From: Qipengyuania seohaensis
GTDB taxonomy: Bacteria > Pseudomonadota > Alphaproteobacteria > Sphingomonadales > Sphingomonadaceae
Direction of reading: 5' to 3'
DNA length: 64,000 nt
Assembly (NCBI RefSeq): GCF_002795865.1
Contig: NZ_CP024920.1
Location: forward strand, 2,081,001-2,145,000
Shown: positions 36,148 through 47,750 of the stretch, in pieces
Layout of the letters: every line of letters begins with the position of its first letter
How positions within the stretch are numbered: position 1 is the first letter of the stretch
Made by a program: the position numbers and the translations under genes
The notes under the pieces: generated by a model
Database searches by the model: none
Told to the model about the DNA's origin: nothing
Seen by the model: the letters and a program-made list of their open reading frames with translations, nothing else

Positions 36148-36939
36148 ATGCTGATGGCTCTCACCGCTTTCTTTGTGGCGGGTGCGGCTGCGCCGGTTGC
36201 GTTTGCTCGTGCCCCCGACATCAATGGAAAAGGACAATTGACGATGACCCGCATTCTCATGGTGGCCACCTCCGCCGACCGCATGACTCCCGGCACCGAA
36301 CCGACGGGTGTCTGGCTCGAGGAACTTACCACCCCGTATTATGCCTTCCGCGATGCGGGCGCCGAGGTGACGCTGGCCTCGATCAAGGGCGGCGCCATCC
36401 CCGTCGACCAGCGCAGCGTCAACGCCGACGGCGAGAACGACGCTTCGGTCGAGCGCTATCTGAAGGACGAGGCCCTGAAGGCCGAGGTTGCCAGCACCCC
36501 TGTATTCACAAGCATCGATCCCGCCGGCTACGACGCGCTGTTTCTGCCGGGCGGCCACGGCACCATGTTTGATTACCCCGGCAGCGACGAACTGGCCCGC
36601 CTGGTCGAGCGCTTCGACCGCGAAGGCAAGATCGTCGCCGCCGTCTGCCATGGACCGGCGGGTCTGGTCTCGGCGAAGAAGACCGATGGCACGCCCTTCG
36701 TCGCCGGTCGCCGTGTCGCGGGCTTCACCGACAGCGAGGAACGCGCGGTCGGCCTCGATCACGCGGTGCCGTTCCTGCTCGAAACGCGGCTCAAGGAACT
36801 TGGGGGCAAGCACGAGGGCGGCCCCGATTTTGCCCCGTTCGCCCTGCGCGACGGCAATCTGGTGACCGGCCAGAACCCCGCCAGCGCTACCCGCACTGCG
36901 GAGCTGGTGATGGAAGCCCTTCAGGACAAGGTCGCCTGA
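36148..36939 (+). CDS. DJ-1/PfpI family protein (Hsp31-like)
   Basis: A 263-residue protein of the class I glutamine amidotransferase-like fold. The nucleophile Cys lies in AVCHGPAGL and [13 protein letters not shown] gives the oxyanion loop; both are typical of Hsp31/HchA glyoxalase III and deglycase proteins. The first about 31 residues look like a signal peptide ([19 protein letters not shown]). An alternative start at 36244 ([11 protein letters not shown]), with AAGGAC upstream, would give a cytoplasmic form of normal size. It opens a run of four coupled genes. Confidence 0.88.
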   Translation: MLMALTAFFVAGAAAPVAFARAPDINGKGQLTMTRILMVATSADRMTPGTEPTGVWLEELTTPYYAFRDAGAEVTLASIKGGAIPVDQRSVNADGENDASVERYLKDEALKAEVASTPVFTSIDPAGYDALFLPGGHGTMFDYPGSDELARLVERFDREGKIVAAVCHGPAGLVSAKKTDGTPFVAGRRVAGFTDSEERAVGLDHAVPFLLETRLKELGGKHEGGPDFAPFALRDGNLVTGQNPASATRTAELVMEALQDKVA

Positions 36940-36941
36940 TC

Positions 36942-37397
36942 ATGCGGTATCTCCACACCATGCTGCGCGTCGCCGACCCCGAGGCGGCGATCCGTTTCTT
37001 CACGCTGCTGGGTCTCAAGGAGACCCGGCGCATCGAGAACCAGGCCGGGCGTTACACGCTGATCTACCTTGCCGCCGACGAGGATTTCCGCGGCGACGGC
37101 GAGCAGGGCGAAGCCGAGGTCGAGCTGACGTACAACTGGCCGCCCGAGGACGGCAGCCCTGCCGAGACTTATACCGGGGGCCGCAATTTCGGCCACCTCG
37201 CCTACGGGGTCGACGACATTTACGAAACGTGCGCGCGGCTGCACGCGGGCGGCGTGACGGTCAATCGCCCCCCGCGCGACGGACACATGGCGTTCGTGCG
37301 CTCGCCGGACGGGATCTCGATCGAACTGCTGCAGAAGGGCGAACACAAGGCTCCGGCCGAACCCTGGGCCTCCATGCCCAACACGGGCAAATGGTGA
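36942..37397 (+). CDS. VOC / glyoxalase I-like protein
   Basis: A 151-residue protein with two beta-alpha-beta-beta-beta modules: [20 protein letters not shown] at the start, [17 protein letters not shown] and DGISIELLQ with the metal-ligand His and Glu positions. This is the arrangement of lactoylglutathione lyase (GloA), which converts the methylglyoxal-glutathione hemithioacetal. It begins two bases after the DJ-1 stop, and its TGA overlaps the OYE ATG. Confidence 0.88.
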   Translation: MRYLHTMLRVADPEAAIRFFTLLGLKETRRIENQAGRYTLIYLAADEDFRGDGEQGEAEVELTYNWPPEDGSPAETYTGGRNFGHLAYGVDDIYETCARLHAGGVTVNRPPRDGHMAFVRSPDGISIELLQKGEHKAPAEPWASMPNTGKW

Positions 37398-38503
37398 TGG
37401 TGAAGTTGTTCGAACCGATTGAGGTTGGCGGGCTGCGGCTCGCCAACCGCATCGTCATCGCGCCGATGTGCCAGTATTCGGCAGTCGACGGCGCGATGAC
37501 CGACTGGCACCAGATGCATCTCGGCCAGTTGGCGCTCTCGGGCGCGGGCGCGCTGACGATAGAGGCGACCGCGGTCAGCCCCGAAGGGCGCATCACCCAC
37601 GGTGACATCGGCCTTTACGATGACCGTACCGAAGCGGCGATGCGAAGCGTGCTCGAAAGTGTGCGCCGTTGGTCGGACATGCCGCTGATCATCCAGCTGG
37701 CCCATGCCGGCCGCAAGGCGAGCAGCGCCAAGCCGTGGCACGGCGGAGCGCAGCTTCCCCCCGATACGGAGAATGGCTGGCAGACCGTGGGACCCAGCGC
37801 CATTCCCTTTGCTCCGGACGACCATCCCCCTGTCGAACTGGACGAGTCAGGGCTTGCCCGCATCCGGGAGGCGTTCGTGGATGCCGCCCGGCGCGCCGGC
37901 AGGCTCGGCATCGAAGCCGTCCAGATTCACGCCGCGCATGGCTATCTGCTTCACGCGTTTCTTTCGCCGATCTCCAACCGGCGCGGCGACGAATACGGCG
38001 GCAGCCTCGACAACCGGATGCGGTTCCCGCTGGAAGTGTTCGATGCCGTGCGCGAAGCGTTTCCGGCCGACCGCCCGGTGAGCGTCCGCGTTTCTGGGAC
38101 CGATTGGGTTGAAGGCGGCTGGACAGCGGAGGAAACCGCATTGTTTGCACAGGAGCTGGAGCGGCGCGGTTGTTCGGCAATCCACGTCTCCGGCGGCGGC
38201 CTCGACCCGCGCCAGCAGATCCCTGTCGGTCCCGGCTATCAGGTGCCGCTGGCGCGGACAGTCAAGGACGCGGTCGCCATGCCTGTCGTGGCGGTCGGAA
38301 TGATCACCGATCCGCAGCAGGCGGAGCGCATCCTCGAAGACGGGCATGCCGACGCAATAGCGATAGCCCGCGCTGCGCTGTGGGATCCGCGTTGGCCTTG
38401 GCACGCCGCCGCCGCGCTTGGCGCATCGGTAAAGGCGCCCCCGCAATATCTCCGGTCCGAGCCCCACGAAGCGGCCCGCATTCTCAAGGAAATGATCCCA
38501 TGA
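37397..38503 (+). CDS. Old yellow enzyme, NADH:flavin oxidoreductase (YqjM-like)
   Basis: A 368-residue FMN TIM barrel. Seen motifs: APMCQYSAVDG (Cys near FMN, as in YqjM), QLAHAGRKAS, the signature IHAAHGYLLHAFLSPISNRR with the paired His, and the phosphate-binding AIARAALWDPRWP. The family reduces enones, maleimides and nitro compounds using NAD(P)H. The TGATG junction with the VOC gene selects this ATG over one six bases earlier. The stop overlaps the next gene (ATGA). Confidence 0.93.
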   Translation: MVKLFEPIEVGGLRLANRIVIAPMCQYSAVDGAMTDWHQMHLGQLALSGAGALTIEATAVSPEGRITHGDIGLYDDRTEAAMRSVLESVRRWSDMPLIIQLAHAGRKASSAKPWHGGAQLPPDTENGWQTVGPSAIPFAPDDHPPVELDESGLARIREAFVDAARRAGRLGIEAVQIHAAHGYLLHAFLSPISNRRGDEYGGSLDNRMRFPLEVFDAVREAFPADRPVSVRVSGTDWVEGGWTAEETALFAQELERRGCSAIHVSGGGLDPRQQIPVGPGYQVPLARTVKDAVAMPVVAVGMITDPQQAERILEDGHADAIAIARAALWDPRWPWHAAAALGASVKAPPQYLRSEPHEAARILKEMIP

Positions 38504-39651
38504 AAATCTCCGTCAAACTGCTTTTTGCCGCTGGCGCTGCCCTCTCGCTTGCCGCCTGCTCGATGACCCGCGATGGTGCATCCGCGCCCCAGATCGAACA
38601 GGTCGCGACCTTCGATGGAGCGATGCCGACTGGCGTAACAGTCGCACCCAACGGGCGCATCTTCGTCAACTTTCCGCAATGGGGCGATAACGCGCCATTC
38701 ACGGTTGCCGAGCTGGTGGACGGCAAGGCGGTGCCCTATCCCGACGCCGCGACCAATCGGCCCGAGCCGGCCGACCCGGCGGGGCATTTCATCTCGGTGC
38801 AGAGCGTGGTGGCAGACGGCGCCAATCGCCTGTGGGTGCTCGACACGGCGGCGCCCAAATTCTCTCAACCACAGGCCGGCGGTGCAAAGCTGGTGGCAAT
38901 CGACCTCGCGACCGACCGGGTGGTGAAGACGATCGTCCTGCCGCCCAGCGTGGTGCTGCCCACGACCTACCTCAACGACGTGCGCTTCGATCTGCGTCAG
39001 GGGGCCGAGGGCGTCGCCTACATCACCGACAGCAGCAACGAGGGGATCGGCGGCATCATCGTCGTCGATATCGCCAGCGGACGTGCGATCCGGCGCCTGT
39101 CGAACCATGCGACGACCAACCCCGAGCCCGGCTTCACCCCGGTTGTCGACGGCGCGGTGCTCATGAACCGTCCCGCCGATGGACCCGCGACGCCGGTAAC
39201 AATCGCGAGCGACGCAATCGGGCTTAGCGCCGACGGCAGCCTGCTGTATTACGGTCCACTGTCGGGCCGCACGCTGCACGCGGTCCCCACGGCCATGCTG
39301 CGTGACCCCGCGGTGTCCGAGGAGGAACTGGCCCGCGCGGTACGCAGCCTGGGGCGCAAAGGCGCCTCGGACGGGATTGCCGAAGACGACCGGGGCCGCG
39401 TGTTCGCCGGCGATTACGAGAACAACGCGATCCGCGTGCTCGACCAGGGCCGCTGGACGACGGTAGTCAGCGACCCCCGCATCAGCTGGCCCGACACACT
39501 GTCGATCGGCACCGACGGCTATCTCTACTTCACTGCCAACCAGCTCCACCGCCAGCCCGGCTTTCACGGCGGACGGGATTTACGCCGCAAGCCTTACGAG
39601 CTGCTCCGCATCCGGGTGGGCGCCGGGCCCGTCCTCTTGCGCTCACAGTGA
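38500..39651 (+). CDS. Yellow/MRJP-family (SMP-30-like) lipoprotein
   Basis: A 383-residue protein with a lipoprotein signal (LSLAAC, Cys20) and a six-bladed propeller with FVNFPQWG, LWVLDTAAPKF, YLNDVRFD, AYITDSS and FAGDYENNAIRV repeats as in the major royal jelly/yellow family. It should be anchored in the envelope. Members bind small aromatic molecules or have lactonase-like folds; activity unknown. It is the last gene of the LysR-adjacent operon. Confidence 0.85.
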   Translation: MKISVKLLFAAGAALSLAACSMTRDGASAPQIEQVATFDGAMPTGVTVAPNGRIFVNFPQWGDNAPFTVAELVDGKAVPYPDAATNRPEPADPAGHFISVQSVVADGANRLWVLDTAAPKFSQPQAGGAKLVAIDLATDRVVKTIVLPPSVVLPTTYLNDVRFDLRQGAEGVAYITDSSNEGIGGIIVVDIASGRAIRRLSNHATTNPEPGFTPVVDGAVLMNRPADGPATPVTIASDAIGLSADGSLLYYGPLSGRTLHAVPTAMLRDPAVSEEELARAVRSLGRKGASDGIAEDDRGRVFAGDYENNAIRVLDQGRWTTVVSDPRISWPDTLSIGTDGYLYFTANQLHRQPGFHGGRDLRRKPYELLRIRVGAGPVLLRSQ

Positions 39652-39727
39652 TCCCATCAGGCCGGGCAGGCTCGCGCGGGGCCGCGATCCGGCAAAAAAT
39701 CAACAACTGACTTGAAGGAATACAATT

Positions 39728-40468
39728 ATGACAAAGGGTATCGAAGGCAAGGTCGTTCTCATTACCGGCGGCAGCAGCGGCATCGGCGCGGAAACTGCGC
39801 GTCTTCTCGCGGAACGCGGCGCGAAGGTGGCGATCGCCGCGCGTCGCAAGGACAGGCTCGACGAGGTCGTCGCTGACATCGCCGCAAACGGTGGCACGGC
39901 ACGTAGCTACGCGCTGGACGTGACCGACAAATCGGCGGTCCAGTCCGTCGTCGCCGCAATCATTGCCGACTTCGGCCGCCTCGACGTGCTGATCAACAAT
40001 GCCGGGCTTATGCCGATCCGTCCAATGGCCGAGGTCAACACCGACGAGTGGGACCAGATGATCGACGTCAATCTGAAGGGTACGCTCTACGGCATCGCGG
40101 CGGCCCTTCCCGGTTTTCTCGACCAGGGCAGCGGTCACATCATCAACCTGAGCTCGGTTGCGGGTATCAAGGTCTTCGCACCGGGCGGCACGGTCTACTC
40201 CGGCACCAAGTTTGCCGTCAGCGCGATCAGCGAAGGCTTGCGCCACGAGGTGGGGGAAAAAGTCCGGGTCACGTCAATCGAGCCTGGAGCTGTCGAAAGC
40301 GATTTGAAGTTCACGACATCAGGCACGGCTGCCGAAACGGTGCTCGACTTCTACAAGCAGGCCATCCCGACGGCATCGGTGGCGCGTGCTATCGCGTTCG
40401 CTGTCGAACAACCGGATGACGTCGACATCAACGCGATCGTCATCCGGCCGACCGCACAGGAGTTCTGA
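39728..40468 (+). CDS. SDR family oxidoreductase
   Basis: A 246-residue classical short-chain dehydrogenase: cofactor motif TGGSSGIGAETA (14-25), NNAG (about 91-94), catalytic Ser in NLSSVAG and YSGTKFA with Tyr and Lys. It reduces or oxidises an alcohol/carbonyl with NAD(P). AAGGAA lies 8 bases before the ATG. It follows the MRJP gene in the same direction after 76 bases. Confidence 0.93.
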   Translation: MTKGIEGKVVLITGGSSGIGAETARLLAERGAKVAIAARRKDRLDEVVADIAANGGTARSYALDVTDKSAVQSVVAAIIADFGRLDVLINNAGLMPIRPMAEVNTDEWDQMIDVNLKGTLYGIAAALPGFLDQGSGHIINLSSVAGIKVFAPGGTVYSGTKFAVSAISEGLRHEVGEKVRVTSIEPGAVESDLKFTTSGTAAETVLDFYKQAIPTASVARAIAFAVEQPDDVDINAIVIRPTAQEF

Positions 40469-40579
40469 TTTCGACGAGGAGGCGGGGCCGGGTGTGCTCC
40501 GCCTCTTAGGGAACGTGCCGGCCCGCTCGTCCGTTAGTTTGCCGAACAATATCTGTCCGTATCACTTGAGGAGTCACTT

Positions 40580-40873
40580 ATGCCCAAACTTGCCCTGTAT
40601 GTACCGCTGAAGGCCAAGCCCGGAAAAGAGCGCGATGTCGCCGATTTCCTGACCTCGGCATTGCCGCTCGTTCAAGCTGAGCCGGGCACTCAGACCTGGT
40701 ACGCGATCGAGGAAGGTCCCGGTGCGTACGGGATCTTCGATACGTTCGAGACAGAGCAGGATCGCCAGGCCCATCTCGACGGCAAGGTTGCCGCCGCACT
40801 GATGGAAAAGGCAGACGAACTGTTTTCCGAACCGCCGCAGATTCACAAGTTCACCCTGCTGGCCGCGAAATAG
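40580..40873 (+). CDS. Antibiotic biosynthesis monooxygenase (ABM) domain protein
   Basis: A 97-residue ferredoxin-fold protein with the family pattern LKAKPGKERDVADFL, WYAIEEG, FDTFETEQDRQAHL. ABM proteins act as quinol or polyketide monooxygenases without cofactor. GAGGAG lies 8 bases before the ATG. It sits between the SDR gene and the broken GlcG-like gene, all on the plus strand. Confidence 0.88.
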   Translation: MPKLALYVPLKAKPGKERDVADFLTSALPLVQAEPGTQTWYAIEEGPGAYGIFDTFETEQDRQAHLDGKVAAALMEKADELFSEPPQIHKFTLLAAK

Positions 40874-40977
40874 CGGAGCGATCGGCACCCTAGCACGTCG
40901 CTCTCGCCCGCGGGGGGGACCCGCGCGCGGCGGCGTGCACTGAACAGCTTTCCCCGAACTGGCCAAGGATACACGCC

Positions 40978-41398
40978 ATGCGCACCATCCAGGACACTCG
41001 AGCTGAACGACACGCGGACGATCATCGAGGCGGGGATCGCGGAGGCCGAGCGGATCGGCAGCCCGTCGAACATCGCGGTGGTGGACGCGGGCGGCTGCCT
41101 CCTGGCGTTCGCGCGGATGGATGATGCGTGGCGCGGCAGCGTCGACATCGCGATAAGGAAGGCGTGGACGGCGCGCGCGTTCAACGTCGAGACCAAGGCG
41201 CTGGCGAAGCTCGCCCAGCCGGGCGCCGACTTCTACGGCATCCATGCCTCCAACGACGGCAAGGTGATGATCTTCGCCGGGGGCGTGCCGATCAAGGAGG
41301 GCGAGACGGTGATCGGCGCGGTGGGCGTGTCGGGCGGCGCCGGCAAGCAGGATCAGGCCATGGCCGAGGCGGCGGCGCAGGCTTTCGCGCACGGCTGA
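40978..41398 (+). pseudogene. GlcG/HbpS heme-binding protein, frameshifted near the start
   Basis: From about 40994 to the stop the frame reads TLELNDTRTIIEAGIAEAER, then VVDAGGCLLAFARMDDAW and VIGAVGVSGGAGKQD, typical of GlcG/HbpS-like proteins that bind heme or corrinoids. The natural ATG at 40978 gives MRTIQ but is one base out of frame: ATCCAGGACACTC carries one G more than expected. As sequenced, only internal GTG starts (41075/41078) would give a product, losing about 33 residues. It could be a true frameshift or a base-call error. Confidence 0.8.
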
Positions 41399-41544
41399 GC
41401 CTTGGAGCGCGGCGGCACCGGCTCAGTCGACGGCGGCGGGCTCGGGCGCCTTCAAGAATTTCGACGAGCACGATGCTTGTTGGACGAAGGTCGTGCTCAA
41501 GCCGGGCACCTGACCTTAATCTTGGACAGAAGAGGAGATAAATT

Positions 41545-42090
41545 ATGACTTTAGAAGGCAAATCGGTCGCCATTCTGATCGCACCCCGCGGGACGGAAGA
41601 ACCAGAATTCTCGAAGCCTAAGCAAGCTGTCGAGGACGCTGGTGGCGAAGTGACCGTGGTCAGTTTTGAATCGGGCAAGGCCCGCACAGTCAATGGCGAT
41701 CTCGACGAGGGCGGCAGCTATACTATCGACAAGACGTTTTCCGATGTCAAAGCCGACGATTTCGACGGACTTGTCGTGCCCGGAGGGACCGTCGGTGCCG
41801 ACAAGCTGCGCGGCAGCGACGAGGCAATCGGTTTCATCCGGGCTTTCTTCGATCAGAAGAAACCTGTCGCGGCTATATGCCATGCACCCTGGACATTGAT
41901 CGAGGCGGACGTGCTCAAGGGTCGCACCTTGACGTCCTACCCGACGCTGAAGGTCGATATCGAGAACGCCGGCGGTACATGGACCGATGAGGAAGTCGTG
42001 GTCGACAACGGCCTTGTTACTAGCCGCGATCCCGATGATTTGCCCGCCTTCTGTGCCAAACTCGTCGAGGAAATCGCAGCAGGGAATTAA
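41545..42090 (+). CDS. DJ-1/PfpI family protein (YhbO/protease I-like)
   Basis: A 181-residue protein with VAILIAPRGTEEPEFSKPK at the N-terminus, LVVPGGTVGADKLR, and the nucleophile elbow AAICHAPW, as in PfpI/YhbO deglycases that repair glyoxal-modified proteins and nucleotides. Length is normal for the family. GAGGAGA lies 8 bases before the ATG. This is the second DJ-1-type gene in 6 kb and is less close to the first than to YhbO. Confidence 0.93.
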   Translation: MTLEGKSVAILIAPRGTEEPEFSKPKQAVEDAGGEVTVVSFESGKARTVNGDLDEGGSYTIDKTFSDVKADDFDGLVVPGGTVGADKLRGSDEAIGFIRAFFDQKKPVAAICHAPWTLIEADVLKGRTLTSYPTLKVDIENAGGTWTDEEVVVDNGLVTSRDPDDLPAFCAKLVEEIAAGN

Positions 42091-42343
42091 GACGGGGCGT
42101 TTCGACGAACCATGTGAAGGGCCCTCTCAATGAAGAAGGTCTGCACAAAGCAAGCGTGGCGGATAGCCAGCGATTGGCCGTTCGCCACGCCGCGTATCAC
42201 ACGAACACGGCGACCTGCGGCACCTAAAACCTGAGCCGCGTCACCGCGGTGACGCATCGCCGGGTCCCGCTTCCGGAGTCGACCCATCCCAACGTGTGGT
42301 TGAGATGCACCTGGTCCAACGTGCGTTCGGCTAGGTTTACGAC

Positions 42344-45004
42344 CTACAGCGCCGCCTTGAGATAGCGAGCGGTGAGACTACCTTCCGCTTCCGCAACGAC
42401 GCCAGGGACGCCGCTGGCAACGATACGGCCCCCATCTTCCCCGGCCCCCGGTCCCAGGTCGATGACCCAGTCCGTCTGGGCGATGGCGCGCATGTCATGT
42501 TCGACGACTACGACGGTATTGCCGGCGTCTACGAGGTCCTGCAGGTGTTGCATCAGCCGGTCGCCATCGGAGGGGTGAAGGCCCGAAGTTGGCTCGTCGA
42601 GGATGTAGATCGTGTTGCCGCGTTGAGCGCGTTGCAGTTCAGTCGCCAGCTTGATGCGTTGCGCTTCCCCGCCAGACAGCTCGGTCGCCGGCTGACCGAG
42701 CCTCAGATAGCCAAGACCGATCTCCCGCAACACGTCGAGGGAGCGCATCACGGATGCCTCGCCAGCGAAGAAATCGCACGCATCGTCGACCGTCAGTTCG
42801 AGCACCTGGGCGATATTGCGCCCGTTCCATTCGACTTCGAGCGTTTGCGGGTTGTAGCGAGAGCCATGACAGGTCGAGCACGGGGCAAAAACGCTCGGCA
42901 GGAACAGCAGCTCCACCATGACGTATCCCTCGCCCTCGCACACAGGGCAGCGGCCTTGCGGGACGTTGAACGAGAACCTTCCCGGCTTGTAGTGCCGCCG
43001 GCGGGCGAGCGGCGTATCAGCGAAGAGCCGTCGCACATGGTCGAACATGCCGCTGTAGGTGGCTAGGTTCGAGCGCGGCGTGCGGCCGATCGGTTTCTGA
43101 TCGACCCGCACCAGCCTGCGAACATGCTCCATGCCTGCGACAACGCGTCCTTCAGTGTCGTTCTGCGCAACATCGAGCAGCGGATCGATATCCTCCTCCT
43201 CGGCCACGGGGGGGCCGCCGAGGTGTTCCGTGACGAGCTCGGGCAGCGCCTGACTGACAAGACTGGATTTGCCCGATCCCGAAACGCCGGTGACAGCGGT
43301 GAAGCAGCCGATGGGAAACTCGACGTCGAGACCATGGAGATTGTTCCGCCTGATCCCTTCCAGGCGTAGCCATGCCTTGGGATCGCGCGGTGTGCGCTCA
43401 CTGTGGAGCGGCTCTGCGAACAGGTAGCGGCGGGTGATCGAAGTCTCGACGTCGGCAAGCCCCTCTATCGGCCCGCTGTAGAGGACTTCACCGCCCTTTT
43501 CCCCGGCTCCTGGCCCGACATCGACGAGCCATTCCGCGCGGCGGATCACGTCGAGATCATGTTCGACGACGAACAGGGAGTTGCCCGCCGCCTTGAGACG
43601 CTCGAGGATGGTGAGCAAGGCTTCGCCATCTGCCGGGTGCAACCCTGCCGAAGGCTCGTCAAGCACATAGACCACGCCGAAAAGCTGTGACGACAATTGC
43701 GTGGCGAGCCGCAAGCGTTGCAGCTCTCCGGAGGAGAGCGTCGGCGTGCTGCGGTCGAGCGAAATGTAGCCAAGGCCAAGATCGATCAGCGGCTCTAGCC
43801 GCTCGATCAATTCGCAGGCAAGGCGTTGGGCGGCGATCCGCTTCTCGTCGGAGAGATTGGGCGTGCGGCGTACGTCGGGCGCAGCCTTGTGCGCCGAACC
43901 TCCTGCCGCGACTCGCCGTTCGACCGCCGCATCGCGGGCCGCCTTGCCGAGGGCATGGCCCTTCGGGACCGCCGCGGCGCCCCCGTATTCGCCATGCGCG
44001 ACGGGCGTGAGCAAGTCCCGGAGTTTCAACACCGTCAGGTCGCCGAACTCGGCGATGTCGAGGCCCGCGAACTTCACGGACAGGGCTTCGCGCTTCAGGC
44101 GCTTGCCGTCGCAAGTCGGGCAATCGCGACCGATGATATATTGCGAGACGCGCTTCTTCATCAGCGCGCTTTTAGTGTTGGCGAAGGTTTCCAGCACATA
44201 GCGGCGCGCGCCGGTGAAGGTGCCCTGATAGCTCGGCTCCATGCCGCGCTTGAGCGCCGTCCGGGTCTGTTCGGGCGTTAGGCCCGCATAGACCGGCACC
44301 ATCGGCGCCTCTTCAGTGAAGAGGATCCAGTCGCGATCCTTTTTGGGCAGGTCTCGCCACGGCGTATCGACGTCATAGCCGAGCGAAACGAGGATATCGC
44401 GCAGGTTCTGGCCATGCCAGGCGGTCGGCCAGGCGGCGATCGCCCGGTCGCGAATGGTGAGGCTGTCGTCAGGGACCATCGTCTCTTCGGTCGCGTCATA
44501 TACGCGGCCGATGCCGTGACAGGTCGGGCAGGCACCGGCGACCGTGTTGGGGGAAAAATCCTCCGCATAGAGCATGGGTTGATGGCGCGGATATTCTCCG
44601 ACGCGCGAATAGAGCATCCGCACGAGGCTGGAGAGCGTCGTCACGCTGCCGACCGAGGATCGTGCATTGGCCGAGCCGCGTTGCTGCTGCAACGCGACCG
44701 CAGGCGGCAAACCGTCGATCGCGTCGACCTCCGGCACGCCCGCCTGGTCAATCAGGCGACGGGCATAGGGCGCGACCGATTCCAGGTAACGTCGCTGGGC
44801 TTCGGCATAAAGGGTGCCGAACGCGAGCGATGACTTGCCCGAACCCGATATGCCGGTGAACGCCACGAAGGCGTTGCGAGGTACATCGACGTCAATATTC
44901 TTGAGGTTATTCTGGCGCGCGCCGCGAACCTGCACGCAATCGGGCGGACCCGCATGCCCATGATCGGTGGCCGGCGTAGTCGCGTTAATATTCTTGCTCT
45001 TCAA
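42344..45004 (-). CDS. UvrA-like ABC ATPase (UvrA2 class)
   Basis: The 886-residue protein has two ABC ATPase halves: Walker [10 protein letters not shown] near the N-terminus and [10 protein letters not shown] in the second half, signatures [12 protein letters not shown] and [12 protein letters not shown], and zinc-finger cysteine pairs ([30 protein letters not shown]). It is shorter than UvrA (about 940) and has the class II wording [21 protein letters not shown]. Such UvrA2 proteins are linked to tolerance of DNA-binding drugs and crosslinks. The start is TTG, with AGGAAG upstream. Confidence 0.92.
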   Translation of the reverse strand: MKSKNINATTPATDHGHAGPPDCVQVRGARQNNLKNIDVDVPRNAFVAFTGISGSGKSSLAFGTLYAEAQRRYLESVAPYARRLIDQAGVPEVDAIDGLPPAVALQQQRGSANARSSVGSVTTLSSLVRMLYSRVGEYPRHQPMLYAEDFSPNTVAGACPTCHGIGRVYDATEETMVPDDSLTIRDRAIAAWPTAWHGQNLRDILVSLGYDVDTPWRDLPKKDRDWILFTEEAPMVPVYAGLTPEQTRTALKRGMEPSYQGTFTGARRYVLETFANTKSALMKKRVSQYIIGRDCPTCDGKRLKREALSVKFAGLDIAEFGDLTVLKLRDLLTPVAHGEYGGAAAVPKGHALGKAARDAAVERRVAAGGSAHKAAPDVRRTPNLSDEKRIAAQRLACELIERLEPLIDLGLGYISLDRSTPTLSSGELQRLRLATQLSSQLFGVVYVLDEPSAGLHPADGEALLTILERLKAAGNSLFVVEHDLDVIRRAEWLVDVGPGAGEKGGEVLYSGPIEGLADVETSITRRYLFAEPLHSERTPRDPKAWLRLEGIRRNNLHGLDVEFPIGCFTAVTGVSGSGKSSLVSQALPELVTEHLGGPPVAEEEDIDPLLDVAQNDTEGRVVAGMEHVRRLVRVDQKPIGRTPRSNLATYSGMFDHVRRLFADTPLARRRHYKPGRFSFNVPQGRCPVCEGEGYVMVELLFLPSVFAPCSTCHGSRYNPQTLEVEWNGRNIAQVLELTVDDACDFFAGEASVMRSLDVLREIGLGYLRLGQPATELSGGEAQRIKLATELQRAQRGNTIYILDEPTSGLHPSDGDRLMQHLQDLVDAGNTVVVVEHDMRAIAQTDWVIDLGPGAGEDGGRIVASGVPGVVAEAEGSLTARYLKAAL

Positions 45005-45398
45005 TTCAGTCTTCCTGCCCTATACGCCGGTGCGTCCCGTGGTTCATCACAGTCGGATAACAGATGAATGCATTTCCGACTAAGTACATCCAACGCCAAG
45101 GCCGGCCCGATGTTCGGCACCTTTGAAATATTTTTCCCGCATCAGACAAAGGTTACGACAAAATGATTTTCCCCTTTGGGCCGCGCGACGAGGCCACACA
45201 CACTCCGCTGGTAAGCGCCTGGGCGAGGCGGCCCTGGTCCGTGGCGCTATCGGCATGAAACGACCGGACTTCGGCGCTTGTTACCCCATCGCGACGCGTT
45301 GCCCATTTGCCAGAGCGCGCGTCATCATGGCCTGGGTCGGGCCATGATGACGGACGAATTGTCGATCCGGGCGCCTCGCGCCGCTTCGTAACGATAGG
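45005..45398. other. Stretch without a recognised gene
   Basis: About 390 bases between the UvrA2 start and the end of the formaldehyde dehydrogenase gene. I see no conserved frame. It must hold the promoter of uvrA2, but I could not pick -35/-10 boxes with confidence. Confidence 0.5.
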
Positions 45399-46559
<1,161 letters not shown>

Positions 46560-46664
46560 TCAGCGCAAATTCGTCGACATTCTCATACTGGCATGGGCGC
46601 CGATCGTCCGATCCTTTGTCGGTGAAGGGGGGGGGGCGATCGCTTACTCCCCCCGGTATGCCGG

Positions 46665-47654
46665 TCAGACCGTAACGACGACCTTGCCGATCTGATCGTT
46701 CGATTCGAGGAAGCGGTGAGCGTCCTGGATGGCGTCGAGCGGGAAAGTGCGCGCGATCCGCGGCTTGAGCGCGCCCGATTCCAGACCCGCCACGATGAAC
46801 GCCTTGGCGCGATCGAGGGCGGCATCGTCCGAGACGATCTCGCTGTAGAGATACCCCTTGAGCGTGAGGCTCTTGCCCAGCACGGAGAACAACGGGAACG
46901 GCGTCGGTTCGCCGCTGAGCGCGCCATATTGGAGCAGGATGCCGCCGCGTGCCATGCTCTCGGTCAGCGGCTCGAACGACGGGCCTCCGACCGGATCGAG
47001 CACCACGCGCGCACCCTGACCATCGGTTATCTCCATCACCCTTGCTACCAGATCCTCTTCCCCGGTCGCGACGACATGATGTGCACCGGCATCGATCAGG
47101 GCCTGGCGCTTGGCGCCGGTACGCGTCGTCGCGATTACCGTCGCGCCGACCATCCGCGCAATCTGGAAGGCGGCAAGGCCGACGCTGCTGGAGGCAGCAG
47201 TGACGATGACGAAATCGCCCTCACCGAGTTTTGCCTGCTCCACCAGCGCACCCCAGGCGGTGACATACTGCATCCATACGGCCGCCGCTTCCTCGAACGA
47301 TAGCGCCGCCGGATGCTTGACGACGAGGCGGGCGGGCACGTTGGCGACCTCGCCATAAGTCCCCCAACGAGCGATATCGAGCGGGGGGATGACGCTGACG
47401 GCTTCGCCTTCCGCAAACCCGGTCACGTCCGCGCCGACCGTAACGACAATGCCGGCAGCCTCATATCCAAGGCGGCTCGGGAACTCGGCTTCCTGAAGGT
47501 AGGCATGGTTGCGGAACATCACCTCGGCGCGGTTTATGCCTATCGCCTTCACCGCGATCTGCACTTCGTCGGCCGCGGGCGCGGGGACTGCCACATCTTC
47601 AATCCTGAGGACGCTGGCGTCGCCATATTCGTGAATACGGACAATGCGGCTCAT
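46665..47654 (-). CDS. Zinc-independent MDR / quinone oxidoreductase-like
   Basis: A 329-residue medium-chain reductase with an NADP fold VTAASSSVGLAAFQIARMVGA (about 152-172) in the style of quinone oxidoreductases, and no structural zinc cluster. It likely reduces quinones or enones with NADPH. AAGGAG lies 7 bases before the ATG. It is divergent from a TetR gene across a 96-base region with repeated half-sites, which suggests local repression. Confidence 0.9.
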   Translation of the reverse strand: MSRIVRIHEYGDASVLRIEDVAVPAPAADEVQIAVKAIGINRAEVMFRNHAYLQEAEFPSRLGYEAAGIVVTVGADVTGFAEGEAVSVIPPLDIARWGTYGEVANVPARLVVKHPAALSFEEAAAVWMQYVTAWGALVEQAKLGEGDFVIVTAASSSVGLAAFQIARMVGATVIATTRTGAKRQALIDAGAHHVVATGEEDLVARVMEITDGQGARVVLDPVGGPSFEPLTESMARGGILLQYGALSGEPTPFPLFSVLGKSLTLKGYLYSEIVSDDAALDRAKAFIVAGLESGALKPRIARTFPLDAIQDAHRFLESNDQIGKVVVTV

Positions 47655-47677
47655 GGGATGCTCCTTGATTATTGAAT

Positions 47678-47733
47678 GATCGTTCTGTAAGGGTGCGAAC
47701 CACCAGTTTCAAGATATTATTTATCGATCGTTC
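47678..47733. promoter_or_regulatory. Repeated half-sites between reductase and TetR genes
   Basis: TGATCGTTC at 47678 and CGATCGTTC at 47725 repeat within the divergent promoter region. The first is part of the near-palindrome GAATGATCGTTC. They are candidate operators for the adjacent TetR protein. Confidence 0.45.
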
Positions 47734-47750
47734 CATATCGTGCACCAGAG

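Noticed and set aside
42087-42287. Small minus-strand frame after the PfpI gene
   Set aside because: No ribosome-binding site and no recognisable sequence character.
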